A DNA stretch of 64,000 nt from Hyphomicrobium sp. NDB2Meth4 (GTDB taxonomy: Bacteria; Pseudomonadota; Alphaproteobacteria; Rhizobiales; Hyphomicrobiaceae), in contig NZ_FPEJ01000005.1 of the NCBI RefSeq assembly GCF_900117445.1, positions 434,001-498,000 of the forward strand, written 5' to 3'. The position numbers were made by a program, and so were the translations under genes. Below are positions 54,764-64,000 of this stretch, piece by piece (the first letter of the stretch is position 1; every line of letters starts with the position of its first letter). The notes under the pieces are model-generated. The model was not told where the DNA came from. It made no database searches and saw only the letters and a program-made list of their open reading frames with translations.

Positions 54764-56938
54764 TCAGCCCATCTGGGCCAGCACCGCCAGCAGCAGCAGC
54801 GCTACGATGTTGGTGATCTTGATGGCGGGGTTCACTGCAGGGCCCGCGGTATCCTTGTAAGGATCGCCGACGGTGTCGCCCGTGACCGCTGCCTTGTGGG
54901 CGTCGCCGCCCTTGACGTGCTTCACGCCATTGGCGTCGATGAAGCCATCCTCGATCGCCTTCTTAGCGTTGTCCCATGCGCCGCCACCCGACGTCATCGA
55001 GATGGCAACGAAGAGACCGTTGACGATCACGCCCAGCAGCATTGCGCCAACGGCCGAGAAGGCCGCGCTCTTGCCGGCCACGCCACCACCCGCGATGAAG
55101 TAGATCGCGAAGAAGAGAGCGATCGGCGACAGCACCGGCAGCAGCGACGGAATGATCATTTCCTTGATCGCCGCCTTGGTCAGCAGATCGACGGCGCGCG
55201 CGTAGTCAGGCTTGGAGGTCCCCTTCATGATGCCGGGGTTGGACTTGAACTGACGCCGCACCTCTTCGACGATGGAGCCCGCCGCGCGGCCAACGGCCGT
55301 CATGGCGATGCCGCCGAACAGGTAGGGGATCAGACCACCGAGCAGCAGGCCGACCACCACGTACGGGTTAGACAGCGAGAAGTCCGGGCTGACGCCTTTG
55401 AAGTAGGAGTAGCTCGTCGCCCCTGCCTGGTTGGCCTCGGTGATGAAGTGCTGCAGGTCGTAGCTGTAGGCCGCGAACAGCACCAGCGCGCCAAGACCGG
55501 CCGAGCCGATGGCATAGCCCTTCGTCACAGCCTTCGTGGTGTTGCCAACCGCGTCGAGCGCGTCGGTCGAACGGCGCACTTCTTTCGGCAGCCCAGCCAT
55601 TTCGGCGATGCCGCCGGCGTTGTCCGTCACCGGGCCGAAGGCGTCGAGAGCGACCACCATGCCGGCAAGGCCGAGCATCGTCGTGGTGGCGATTGCCGTG
55701 CCGAAGAGACCAGCGATCGAGTAGGTCGACAGAATGCCGCCAACGATGACGATCGCAGGCAGCGCGGTCGACTCGAGCGAAACTGCAAGGCCCTGAATCA
55801 CGTTGGTGCCGTGGCCGGTGACAGAAGCCTGCGCAATCGAGCGAACGGGCTTGTAGCCGATGCCGGTGTAGTACTCGGTGATCCAGATGATGAGCCCCGT
55901 CACCGCAAGACCGATCAGGCCGCAAATGAACAGGTTGTAGCCGGTGATCGTCATGCCGGCCGCCGTGCCGACCTCGCCGAAGCCGCCGAGCACGTAGTGC
56001 GTCGCCGCCCACAGACCCGCAACCGAGAGCACCGCGCTGGCAAGGAACCCGCGATAGAGCGCGCCCATGATCGAGTTGTTGGAGCCAAGCTTCACGAAGA
56101 ACGTGCCGATGATCGACGTGACGATGCACGCCGCGCAGATGGCCAGCGGATAGATCATCAGGATGCCGAGGTTCGGCTGGCCTGCGAAGAAGATCGAGCC
56201 CAGCACCATCGTCGCGACCACCGTCACGGCATAGGTCTCGAACAGGTCGGCTGCCATGCCGGCGCAGTCGCCGACGTTGTCACCGACGTTATCGGCGATC
56301 GTTGCCGGGTTGCGCGGATCATCCTCAGGGATGCCCGCTTCGACCTTGCCGACGAGGTCACCACCGACGTCCGCACCCTTGGTGAAGATGCCACCGCCGA
56401 GACGGGCGAAGATCGAAATGAGCGAGGCGCCAAAGCCCAGCGCGACCAGCGCATCCGTGACCGTGCGGTCATTGGGAGCAAGCTCGAGCCCGCCCGTGAG
56501 GAACAGGTAGTAGCCAGCGACCCCCAGCAGCGCCATACCGGCGACGAGCATGCCCGTCACCGCGCCCGACTTGAAGGCGATGTCGAGACCGCGGGCCAGC
56601 GAATGCGTCGCTGCCTGCGCCGTGCGCACGTTGGCGCGCACCGAGACGTTCATGCCGACGTAGCCAGCAGCACCCGAGAGAACGGCGCCGATCAGGAAGC
56701 CGAAGGCAACGAGCGGTCCAAGCAGGAACCACGCGGCGACGAAGATAACCGCACCGACGATGCCGATCGTCGTGTACTGGCGATTGAGATAAGCCTGCGC
56801 GCCTTCGCGGATCGCGGCCGCGATCTCCTGCATGCGTGCATTGCCGGCGTCGGCACTCATCACCGATCGGATCGTGTACGCTGCGTAGGCGAGCGCAAGC
56901 ACGCCGCAGGCGACGATCCCCCACAGAAACTCCGTCAT
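54764..56938 (-). CDS. hppA: Membrane-bound proton-translocating pyrophosphatase, K+-independent
   Basis: The 724-aa enzyme has about 16 helices and couples pyrophosphate hydrolysis to proton export. The catalytic loop [20 protein letters not shown] and the [19 protein letters not shown] Asp motif are complete. The site that separates subclasses reads [10 protein letters not shown], Lys rather than Ala, so it belongs to the potassium-independent type. It is transcribed alone. Confidence 0.96.
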   Translation of the reverse strand: MTEFLWGIVACGVLALAYAAYTIRSVMSADAGNARMQEIAAAIREGAQAYLNRQYTTIGIVGAVIFVAAWFLLGPLVAFGFLIGAVLSGAAGYVGMNVSVRANVRTAQAATHSLARGLDIAFKSGAVTGMLVAGMALLGVAGYYLFLTGGLELAPNDRTVTDALVALGFGASLISIFARLGGGIFTKGADVGGDLVGKVEAGIPEDDPRNPATIADNVGDNVGDCAGMAADLFETYAVTVVATMVLGSIFFAGQPNLGILMIYPLAICAACIVTSIIGTFFVKLGSNNSIMGALYRGFLASAVLSVAGLWAATHYVLGGFGEVGTAAGMTITGYNLFICGLIGLAVTGLIIWITEYYTGIGYKPVRSIAQASVTGHGTNVIQGLAVSLESTALPAIVIVGGILSTYSIAGLFGTAIATTTMLGLAGMVVALDAFGPVTDNAGGIAEMAGLPKEVRRSTDALDAVGNTTKAVTKGYAIGSAGLGALVLFAAYSYDLQHFITEANQAGATSYSYFKGVSPDFSLSNPYVVVGLLLGGLIPYLFGGIAMTAVGRAAGSIVEEVRRQFKSNPGIMKGTSKPDYARAVDLLTKAAIKEMIIPSLLPVLSPIALFFAIYFIAGGGVAGKSAAFSAVGAMLLGVIVNGLFVAISMTSGGGAWDNAKKAIEDGFIDANGVKHVKGGDAHKAAVTGDTVGDPYKDTAGPAVNPAIKITNIVALLLLAVLAQMG

Positions 56939-57373
56939 TATGTGAACCCCTTTGGCGCCCTAGAAAATCAGAGCCTCTCCGACACTGCGCACGCAGCATC
57001 AGCGGCTCGCTTTGGTTGGCGATTTGCGCGCGGAACATGCCAAAACAGGGGGCCAGATGCAACACACTGCCGCAGTCGTGCCTTGCGAACTCAAGTGTTT
57101 CTGAGGATTACCGAAAGCGGCTGTGTGCGGGATCGCGCCAGACCCTCGTCAGACTAAATGACGACACGCTGGCCTCTCCGCCCCAATGCCGAGCTTTACG
57201 ATGTCGGAAAAGATATCGCTGCAGCGCAGCAAATTACCGCCGCGGGGGTGATTATTTCTGCGGATCAGTGTATTACGCGTTGGGGACGTTGCTTATCGGT
57301 ACGCGATCGCAACTTGAAACACGGGGGGTGACGCCGTGCGCTTTCAGCTGACAACATGTGAAGTGCGCCTGTG
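56939..57373. other. Divergent intergenic region upstream of hppA
   Basis: 435 bases without a supported gene. A 57-codon frame (57158-57331, plus) lacks a ribosome site. No repeats or known RNA motif were recognised. Confidence 0.4.
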
Positions 57374-58174
57374 ATGCGGATCACAGAACGAGGCAACCGA
57401 GGGGCGATCTGGCAAGAGTTCATCCGCGTCCAGAATGGCCAGGTAGTCGATAACCTCGCTCGCGCTTTCCACTTGCCGCGCCCCAAGGCGAAGGCAGCCA
57501 TCCTGGAGATGCTTGATGATCTCCAGGGTCTTCTGGGCGACCAAGCGCTTGGCCGCCCCACTCTGTCCCGGCTGATCGAGATCATCGGCAAGAACAACTA
57601 CGAGCAGGTCCTCAACGACGCGACCCTCATGGGCGCCACCTCCACGCAGGTGATCGGCACGGAAGCCCTGACCGCACTCACCGGGCACAGCCAAAGCTCA
57701 CGTATGGCCGGGCGCGCCGCAGAAGCCGCCGAGATCAGTCCGATGATTGCCGAGTATCTGCTGCCTGTCGTCAGCGCGATCTTTCTCGGGGCCATAACGA
57801 CCAGAACCCGCGCAGCTCTGCTCGCTCTCGCGCGCAATGAGGAAGAACCCACCTACGTGGATCCCTCTGAAGCGCCAGCAGGCCAACTCCCGGTCGGCCG
57901 CGGGAGCAGCGGACTGTTCAGCGGCACCACCGTCTTGACGCCGAACGCCGGGCCCGACCGCGAAGTCCTCTTCCGCGAACTTGCCGAGCGCCTGCGCACG
58001 TCCGACGACAACGCCACGCTGGCCCGCGCCCGCGCAATCATCAAAGCAGGCCTCGGCAATCAGCCCGTGCACCATGCCCCGTGGTTGGCACAAGTGCAGC
58101 AATGGACCTGCGCATCGCTGCAGAACGCGGGTAGCCACATACAATCACGGCTGCGCAACCTGCGCAGCCGTTGA
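57374..58174 (+). CDS. DUF937-like protein
   Basis: About 266 aa. The N-terminal third is helical; ALGRPTLSRLIEIIGKNNYEQVLNDATLMG resembles the DUF937/YidB type. A hydrophobic stretch (LLPVVSAIFLGAITTRT) may touch the membrane. The C-terminal 80 residues are helical again. Function unknown. GTG 57371 and ATG 57374 are adjacent. Confidence 0.6.
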   Translation: MRITERGNRGAIWQEFIRVQNGQVVDNLARAFHLPRPKAKAAILEMLDDLQGLLGDQALGRPTLSRLIEIIGKNNYEQVLNDATLMGATSTQVIGTEALTALTGHSQSSRMAGRAAEAAEISPMIAEYLLPVVSAIFLGAITTRTRAALLALARNEEEPTYVDPSEAPAGQLPVGRGSSGLFSGTTVLTPNAGPDREVLFRELAERLRTSDDNATLARARAIIKAGLGNQPVHHAPWLAQVQQWTCASLQNAGSHIQSRLRNLRSR

Positions 58175-58199
58175 TCTCGATGCAGCGATGTCCTCTGCC

Positions 58200-58547
58200 T
58201 TACTTGCAGGGACGGGCTTCGACGTCGCACGTCCAGCCGCCGCCCGTAGGTGAGCAACCAATCTTGCGGCTACCGGCCCGGCTGAAGCGAGCCCAGGCGC
58301 TGCCGTATTCAAGGTCGGTGAAATCCTGCCACGAAGCGATTGCAGCTCTTTGCGCGGCAGCCTTCGAGCTCTTCGTTCCACTGCTTCCGTAGTGCCAGTG
58401 ATCCGTCATGCACAGACGGCCACGTTCGCGCCGTACCGAATGGATCGCCGTGGCAAGACCCGTATCCGAAGCAGCAAACGCTGGCACAGAAGGTGCCGCG
58501 GCCACGAGCGCACCGAACAGCAGCACATACATTGACTTAGGCAACAT
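58200..58547 (-). CDS. Small secreted cysteine-containing protein
   Basis: About 115 aa with a signal peptide (MLPKSMYVLLFGALVAAAP..., cleavage near AFA) and a mature part with four cysteines (RLCMTDHWHYG, KIGCSPTGGGWTCDVEARPC). Two disulphides are likely. GGGG-rich sequence stands before the ATG. A similar core (A-x2-R-A-I-x-W-x-x-F-x-x-L-E-Y-G) occurs in small rhizobial secreted proteins, but no function is known. Confidence 0.65.
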   Translation of the reverse strand: MLPKSMYVLLFGALVAAAPSVPAFAASDTGLATAIHSVRRERGRLCMTDHWHYGSSGTKSSKAAAQRAAIASWQDFTDLEYGSAWARFSRAGSRKIGCSPTGGGWTCDVEARPCK

Positions 58548-58702
58548 CCCCCACCCCCGTGGCTTTTGACAATGATTTGTGTGGACACTGCCAGATTCCG
58601 CTTGGCACCTCGATAGGGCCGTGACCCCGAAAAGAAACAATCGGCGCTTTTAGCGGCAAACCGGCCACAGGCGCCGCCTTATTCCGAACCGCCATAAAAG
58701 CG

Positions 58703-59284
58703 CTAAAGCAAGGGCTCGTCGTAGACTTGCTTGCCGTCCGACATGAGCCCCTTGATCGCGGCCCGCCCATCGGCATCGATCGCGATCACCGCGGAAATTT
58801 TCTTGTCGCCGACCATCTTCTCGAGCTCGCGTCCTGCCCCTTCCGGCACAAAGAAGCTCTCGATCCCGTATTGCAGCGCCACCACTACCGACTCTTGCTT
58901 GTTATCGAGGGTTGGTTGCGTCGTGTAGTCGACGCGGCCCTGGATCACGACCTCGTCCGGTTGAACCGTCCGCGGCGGCTCCGTTCCGCCGGCAACCGTC
59001 TGCCACGTCTCGCCTGCGCCCTTCTTCAGCGTGACGTAGAAGGGGGCGTTGCGCTTCGGCGGCTTCGTCCCTGGCGGCAGGGTATAGCGCGAGATGTCAT
59101 AGCCCAGGACGACGTAGTCGCCGCGGAACAGACTGCGCGGATCGACGGGGATCACCTCGAGCACCACTTCGCGCCCGTTTGCGAGCAGCGAAACTCGGTC
59201 CCAGATCATCCAGCCCAGAACAGCCGCCTGCCCCAGCGCCACGGCGGCGATCGCCACCCAGAGATTGCGACGCTCCGTGGTCAT
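58703..59284 (-). CDS. GDYXXLXY-domain membrane protein
   Basis: The 193-aa product has one N-terminal helix and the naming motif in SLFRGDYVVLGYDISRY. Such genes are always near a DUF2157 membrane protein, as here, where start and stop overlap (ATGA). The role is unknown. Confidence 0.88.
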   Translation of the reverse strand: MTTERRNLWVAIAAVALGQAAVLGWMIWDRVSLLANGREVVLEVIPVDPRSLFRGDYVVLGYDISRYTLPPGTKPPKRNAPFYVTLKKGAGETWQTVAGGTEPPRTVQPDEVVIQGRVDYTTQPTLDNKQESVVVALQYGIESFFVPEGAGRELEKMVGDKKISAVIAIDADGRAAIKGLMSDGKQVYDEPLL

Positions 59285-60378
59285 GACGAGGCCTCCAATC
59301 CAGGCTGAACGCGCGCGTGCAGTCGATAGGCTACGACTGCCAGGAGAATGACGAGAATGCCCGCTGACAGGAAGAAGAACGACGAGCCGAGCAGCGAGCC
59401 TACCGTCTTGAAATAGATACCCAGCACCTCGATCGAGAAGCCGGCATAACCGAGCCATAGCAGAGCGGGGCTGCCGAGCCGCAAGCCCAGCGCGATGCTG
59501 CCCAAGACTAGTGCGAGGCTGAGGATCGCCAGCAGGATGAAGTAATCGAGCGGCAGCTCCTTCATGAACTGCAGCGCGAATAGACCTGCGTAGGCGATGC
59601 ACAGGCCGTAAGCCGCGCCCTGCATCGACCATGGCGACAGCCGCTCATCCACTAGCGGCGCGGCGATGCCTGCTGCAGCAATGAGCAGGCCGAGCCCTAC
59701 GACAACGCCATGCCCGTTTCCATCGAACAACCAGTAGCCAAGGCTGATGATCCAGATCGCCATGGCCACAGCTGCCAAGTGCAGGCCGCCGCTCCAGCCG
59801 CGCCACGCGATCGCTGCCGTCACCGCGCCCCAGCCAATGAGGAACGGCCAGAACACTTCTCCCGTGTCACCCGTTTCCCAGCCGGCCCACAAACACACCA
59901 GCAGCATCGCCACCGCAAGCGCCGGATTGGATTTCAGGATCACGCCCGCAGCAAGCGCACCCAGCGCCCATGTCAGCACGGCATCTGGCGGATTCCCTTC
60001 GATGTGGAACATCTGCGCGATCAGCATGATACCGGCGCCGAAAATCGAGACGCCGACCAGCACAGCCGCATGCGCGAACGTCGGGTGGCAGCGTTCGAAC
60101 AGTACGCCGGCAACACCGTAAGAGGCGAACAGCCCGCCGAAGATCAGCGCCAGTCGGAACAGCCTCGGCATCTCGTTCCAGTGGGCTGCGATGAAGCTCA
60201 TTGCGCCGAAGCCGATCAGCACAGCGCCCAGGATGCCCAGCGCCGACGCCAGATCGAGTTTGCTCGAATCTGTGCTGGCCAAGTCGCGGCGAATGTTGGC
60301 TTCTCCGTCCTGGCTTATCCAGCCCGCCTCACGCCAGCGCACGAGGTCTCGGTCAAGGCGCTTTGCATAGCGTGACAT
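59281..60378 (-). CDS. DUF2157 membrane protein
   Basis: The 365-aa product has a soluble N-terminus (LVRWREAGWISQDGEANI) and about eleven helices. ATG 60378 has AGGA in front; the frame is open further to 60519 but that part looks non-coding. It forms a coupled pair with the GDYXXLXY gene. Confidence 0.85.
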   Translation of the reverse strand: MSRYAKRLDRDLVRWREAGWISQDGEANIRRDLASTDSSKLDLASALGILGAVLIGFGAMSFIAAHWNEMPRLFRLALIFGGLFASYGVAGVLFERCHPTFAHAAVLVGVSIFGAGIMLIAQMFHIEGNPPDAVLTWALGALAAGVILKSNPALAVAMLLVCLWAGWETGDTGEVFWPFLIGWGAVTAAIAWRGWSGGLHLAAVAMAIWIISLGYWLFDGNGHGVVVGLGLLIAAAGIAAPLVDERLSPWSMQGAAYGLCIAYAGLFALQFMKELPLDYFILLAILSLALVLGSIALGLRLGSPALLWLGYAGFSIEVLGIYFKTVGSLLGSSFFFLSAGILVILLAVVAYRLHARVQPGLEASS

Positions 60379-60533
60379 ATAGGTTCCTGGGCTGATCCCG
60401 GGGCTTATTCTCTCGCCGGACGATATCGGGGCGCCCGGTGCAAAACAATGTCGCGAATGCGGCCCGGATTTGCCCGGGCCGTTAACGCTAGCCACATTGA
60501 GACAGAGCGGGCTTTCCATTAGGTTGCGCCGCC

Positions 60534-61943
60534 ATGCAACAGATGAAGCCCATACACGTCGTCGGCGGCGGCCTCGCCGGCTCTGAAGCCGCCTGGCAGA
60601 TAATCTCGTCGGGTGTCCCGGTCGTTCTCCACGAGATGCGGCCTCACCGCATGACGGACGCCCACAAGAGCGAGGGCCTTGCCGAGCTGGTCTGCTCGAA
60701 CTCGTTCCGCGCGGACGACTGGGAGGCGAACGCGGTTGGCCTTCTACACGAGGAGATGCGTCGAGCCGGCTCGCTTATCCTTTCCGCGGGCGATGCAACC
60801 AAGCTGCCGGCCGGCGGCGCGCTGGCGGTTGATCGCGACGCATTCTCCGCCGAGGTCACCCGTCGCCTGACCGAACACCCGCTGGTAACCATCGCACGCG
60901 AGGAAATCGCCGGCCTGCCGCCCGCCGATTGGGACAGCGTCATCATCGCCACTGGCCCGCTCACCTCGCCAGAGCTGAGCGCGGCCGTCCGCGAGATTAC
61001 GGGCGAAAAGGATCTCGCCTTCTTCGACGCCATCGCACCGGTCATTCATCGCGATTCGATCGATACCTCGATCGCCTGGTTCCAGTCGCGGTACGGCAAG
61101 ACCGGTCCCGCAGGAACGGGTGCCGACTATCTCAACTGCCCGATGAACCGCGACGAGTACGAAGCCTTCATCGATGCCCTGCTCGCCGGCGAGAAAACCA
61201 GCTTCAAGGAGTGGGAAGCTTCGACGCCATACTTCGACGGCTGCCTGCCAATCGAAGTGATGGCTGAGCGCGGACGCGATACGCTGCGCTATGGGCCGAT
61301 GAAACCCGTTGGCCTCGATGACCCGCGCACCGGCCGCTGGCCGCATGCAGTGGTGCAGCTTCGCCAGGACAACGCGCTCGGCACGCTGTGGAACATGGTC
61401 GGCTTCCAAACCAAGCTGAAGCACGCCGAGCAGGTTCGTATCTTCCGCATGATACCGGGTCTGCAGGAGGCCGAGTTTGCGCGCCTCGGCGGGCTGCATC
61501 GGAACACCTTCATCAACAGCCCGAGATTGCTCGACGGCGCGCTGCGCCTGAAGGCAATGCCGCGCCTGCGCTTCGCCGGCCAAATCACCGGCGTCGAAGG
61601 CTACGTCGAAAGCGCGGCGATCGGATTGCTCGCCGGCCGCTTCGCCGCTGCTGAACGCCTCGGCCACCAGATGGCCGCGCCGCCGAACACAACGGCTCTC
61701 GGCGCGCTGATCGCGCATATCACCGGCGGCCATCTCTCCGATGGCGACTCGTCGTTTCAGCCGATGAACGTCAACTACGGGCTGTTCCCGGAGATCGAAG
61801 GCCCGCAAACGGATGCTGACGGCAAACGCCTCAAGGGCAAGGAGCGCGGCCGCGCCAAGAAGCGTTCCATGAGCGTCCGCGCACTCGCCGACATCGACCG
61901 CTGGCTCACCGATACCGCGCTCACCATGAAGGCCGCCGAGTAA
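60534..61943 (+). CDS. trmFO: Methylenetetrahydrofolate-tRNA-(uracil-5-)-methyltransferase
   Basis: The 469-aa flavoenzyme makes ribothymidine-54 in tRNAs with folate and FADH2. It starts with the FAD loop [14 protein letters not shown] and has SLVGF-like, [30 protein letters not shown] and [10 protein letters not shown] segments of the GidA-like family. Length is normal. It is divergent from the DUF2157 operon. Confidence 0.95.
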   Translation: MQQMKPIHVVGGGLAGSEAAWQIISSGVPVVLHEMRPHRMTDAHKSEGLAELVCSNSFRADDWEANAVGLLHEEMRRAGSLILSAGDATKLPAGGALAVDRDAFSAEVTRRLTEHPLVTIAREEIAGLPPADWDSVIIATGPLTSPELSAAVREITGEKDLAFFDAIAPVIHRDSIDTSIAWFQSRYGKTGPAGTGADYLNCPMNRDEYEAFIDALLAGEKTSFKEWEASTPYFDGCLPIEVMAERGRDTLRYGPMKPVGLDDPRTGRWPHAVVQLRQDNALGTLWNMVGFQTKLKHAEQVRIFRMIPGLQEAEFARLGGLHRNTFINSPRLLDGALRLKAMPRLRFAGQITGVEGYVESAAIGLLAGRFAAAERLGHQMAAPPNTTALGALIAHITGGHLSDGDSSFQPMNVNYGLFPEIEGPQTDADGKRLKGKERGRAKKRSMSVRALADIDRWLTDTALTMKAAE

Positions 61944-61955
61944 AGTCGCTAGCCG

Positions 61956-63908
61956 TCAGTGAAGTCCGATTGACGCCTCCGGCAAGTCGGGCGCCAGTAG
62001 CGGGCGTTCCGCGCCTTGCCCGTACTTTGCCAGTACGCCGCGCGCCTTGTGCACGACGGCGTCTGCAATCGCCGCCTGACCTTCTGCTGTCGGGTGGAAC
62101 GCGCCCGAATAGGTCGAGGCCAGCACCAGCTGGAACCACGCCAGCGCGTTGAGCTTGAGCGCCTTCTGCATCAGTGATGCAGCGACGTGGAAATTGCCCG
62201 TCATGAATGCATCGTTCGGCGTGCGGAACCACCGCTGCCGCGGAATGTACGCGCGATAGTCTGCCGGGTTGTAGGGCCGCCAGCCGTCGGCCGTCTTGCG
62301 CGGCAGGCGCAAATCATCGGCGATGTTCGCCCCGTCGTATGTCGTGCCGGCACACAGGCCGCGGCCGACGAACTCCCGCCGATGGCCATCGACGAACGTC
62401 CATTCATAATGGTCCGCCGCTTCCTTCATCGCCGTGTTGAGCTTGTCGGCGATCCACGTGCCCACGCGCAGCTTCGTCTCGCTCAACTGGAAATCGGGCA
62501 ATACGTCCATGCCCTCGACGCCATCGGGGCACGTGCTGACGCCATCACCCTGCAACGCCATGCCCGGATACGCTGTCAGCAGCACGCGGTCGGACTGCTC
62601 CCACGGAATGTGCAGCAGATAGTGGATGGCGCGATTGAGCGATTTGTAGCGCAAAATCAGCGCCTCGAGGCCCAGGCTCGCATCGTCGAGACTGTGCACC
62701 TGGCCGAACCAGCCGCCAAGCATTCGCAGCGTCGATTCGTCCGACAGCACCGAGTTGGCGAGCAGACGAGAGAACCCGACGTCGTTGCCGCCGATAGAAA
62801 CCATCATCAGGTCGATCCGGCGCGCATTCAGCGGATCGCATTTGCGCAGCACCAACCCGCCCTTCAGCTCCGGAATCGTACCGTCCATGTGATACGCCTC
62901 GGGCAAGTCCTGCATCGGCGCGTCGTGCTGATCGCACTGCGCCGACGCCACCGCCGAGATCTGAGACATGTCAGCCGGATGCGGCACCCACTCGTTGCCG
63001 GCGTAATTGAGAAACAGCCCGTACGTTACTTCCGACCCCGAGCACGCAACGCCCACGTACGTCACCGCGCGATGATCGTCCTCGATCGACAACTGCAGCG
63101 CGGCGCGCAACTGATGCGAATAGAGCGAACGGTGGCAGCCTTGGTCGAGCCAGCGCGCGTTCTCGTCGATGAAGGGCTTGTCGCCGATCTGCTTCCACGC
63201 GCCGACGCGCGCTGGATAGCCGGTCAGGTCGCCACTGTCCGAGCGAGTCCCGTAATCAGCCGAGCGGTCGCGCGAGAAGCGCACCGGAATATCGGGGTTA
63301 CCTTCGCCCGAAGCAAAGCTGTCACCCATGCCGACGATGAGAAGGTCATGCACCTTCACGTCGACGTTCGCGACCTCGCGCCCGCCGATCTCGACCGATA
63401 CGGCGGCACCGTCGGGATAAGGGATGTCGAAATGCGCCTGCTCGCTGCAAGCTTGCACCACGGCATCGCCACGCACTGGACCGCCACGCGGTGCCGTCAG
63501 CCAAGTGCACGTGAGCCCCGCCGCTTCGTCGATGTTATCGATTTGCAGCGTGACGCGATGCGACTGCGGGTTGATGTAATCGCGCACCTCTTTGCACTCG
63601 AACCGGTTAGTGCGCGTGTTCCAGCACGTATCGCGGAACATCGTCTCCGCCCAACCATTCTCGTGCCGAATGCTAAGCGCCTGCTCTGCGGCCAGGATCG
63701 GCCGTTGCAGCTGATCCGCTGGCGGCAACGCCAGGAACGTTGCGCGATGCACTTCCGTATCGGCTGCATCGGTGAAGAAGCGGAATTGGTTCTCGACGCG
63801 CCACGTGATCTTGGGCACGGGCAGTTGCGTCACTTGCGCGGCTGCAGGCGCGACCGCCACCCCAACCAGCGTCAGCAGCAGTGCGATTATTGCTGCCCTC
63901 AGCGACAT
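61956..63908 (-). CDS. Large secreted SGNH/GDSL hydrolase
   Basis: The 650-aa product has a signal peptide (cleavage near PAAAQ) and a beta-rich N-terminal part of about 190 residues. The SGNH blocks follow: block I VGMGDSFASGEGNP with the Ser, block III SIGGNDVGF with the Asn, and block V FHPTAEGQ with the His. It probably hydrolyses an ester outside the cytoplasm; the length is about double that of common GDSL lipases and contains many cysteines. ATG 63908 has GAGGG upstream. Confidence 0.83.
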   Translation of the reverse strand: MSLRAAIIALLLTLVGVAVAPAAAQVTQLPVPKITWRVENQFRFFTDAADTEVHRATFLALPPADQLQRPILAAEQALSIRHENGWAETMFRDTCWNTRTNRFECKEVRDYINPQSHRVTLQIDNIDEAAGLTCTWLTAPRGGPVRGDAVVQACSEQAHFDIPYPDGAAVSVEIGGREVANVDVKVHDLLIVGMGDSFASGEGNPDIPVRFSRDRSADYGTRSDSGDLTGYPARVGAWKQIGDKPFIDENARWLDQGCHRSLYSHQLRAALQLSIEDDHRAVTYVGVACSGSEVTYGLFLNYAGNEWVPHPADMSQISAVASAQCDQHDAPMQDLPEAYHMDGTIPELKGGLVLRKCDPLNARRIDLMMVSIGGNDVGFSRLLANSVLSDESTLRMLGGWFGQVHSLDDASLGLEALILRYKSLNRAIHYLLHIPWEQSDRVLLTAYPGMALQGDGVSTCPDGVEGMDVLPDFQLSETKLRVGTWIADKLNTAMKEAADHYEWTFVDGHRREFVGRGLCAGTTYDGANIADDLRLPRKTADGWRPYNPADYRAYIPRQRWFRTPNDAFMTGNFHVAASLMQKALKLNALAWFQLVLASTYSGAFHPTAEGQAAIADAVVHKARGVLAKYGQGAERPLLAPDLPEASIGLH

Positions 63909-64000
63909 GTGCTGCCCTCGCCCCTTCCGGACTAGAAGCGCCCAAGCCTCTTCGCAACGTAGATGCGCCACACACGCGTCAATGGCGAAATCGTTGCCTG

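Noticed and set aside
54896-57157. Open frame of 753 codons on the plus strand opposite hppA
   Set aside because: It mirrors hppA codons in a GC-rich gene, has very high Arg/Asp/His content and no recognisable domain; hppA is certain.
57158-57331. 57-codon frame upstream of the DUF937-like gene
   Set aside because: No ribosome site, no signal or helix pattern; cannot be told from chance.
62187-63935. Open frame of 582 codons opposite the SGNH hydrolase
   Set aside because: Antisense shadow; the hydrolase has signal peptide and catalytic blocks.
1-64000. CRISPR array, rRNA operon, insertion sequences
   Set aside because: No regularly spaced repeats, rRNA motifs, transposase frames or terminal inverted repeats were seen.

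Overview
The window is about 64 kb of a GC-rich alphaproteobacterial chromosome, most likely Hyphomicrobiales (Rhizobiales) and possibly Hyphomicrobiaceae-like. The evidence is the class-typical gene order (ubiquinol-cytochrome c chaperone, yceD, plsX, fabH, ihfA, MerR regulator, tRNA-Pro), an rplM-rpsI pair, a CtaA/Cox15 haem A synthase, an alphaproteobacterial outer-membrane beta-barrel protein and a K+-independent proton pyrophosphatase. No rRNA, CRISPR array, transposase or integrase was seen. The species cannot be fixed from the sequence alone.

Layout. 0-5.6 kb: end of an outer-membrane protein, a DyP peroxidase/encapsulin nanocompartment cassette, parC, and a secreted DUF2380/DUF3280-like protein. 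5.7-12.7 kb: haemolysin-III-type membrane protein, EF-hand protein, a NarL-type two-component system, a DUF533/TerB-like protein, a CoA-binding protein and an enoyl-CoA hydratase. 13-17.1 kb: rplM-rpsI, a TerC-type membrane protein, argC and ctaA. 17.1-25.8 kb: an exopolysaccharide locus with a deacetylase, a Wzc-like co-polymerase whose kinase domain has lost its nucleotide-binding motifs, a Wza-like export lipoprotein, a glycosyltransferase, an initiating sugar-phosphate transferase and an O-antigen-ligase-type polymerase. 25.8-32.2 kb: a divergent iron-type locus with three imelysin-family proteins, a di-haem DUF1111 protein and a Tat-exported DUF1513 protein. 32.2-37.6 kb: a periplasmic Ntn hydrolase, tal-pgi and an aldo/keto reductase. 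37.6-45.3 kb: accessory and poorly known genes, including an orphan LuxR-type HTH, an autotransporter with a repeat passenger, a single-domain response regulator and two tiny membrane proteins.

The most unusual stretch is 45,519-47,538. The 3' part of tRNA-Pro(GGG) is duplicated as a perfect 52-bp direct repeat. The two copies enclose a 1.97-kb AT-rich mini-island with only three overlapping genes: a Gp49/HigB-like toxin, an XRE antitoxin and a 215-aa protein of unknown family. Two copies of an 18-bp operator-like element sit in front of the toxin, and there is no integrase. This is the best candidate for an undescribed system.

47.6-64 kb returns to core genome: a phosphopantetheinyl transferase, merR-ihfA-fabH-plsX-yceD-chaperone, bamE, a DJ-1/PfpI-TetR divergent pair with two matched operators, hppA, a DUF937-like protein, a GDYXXLXY/DUF2157 membrane pair, trmFO and a large secreted SGNH hydrolase.
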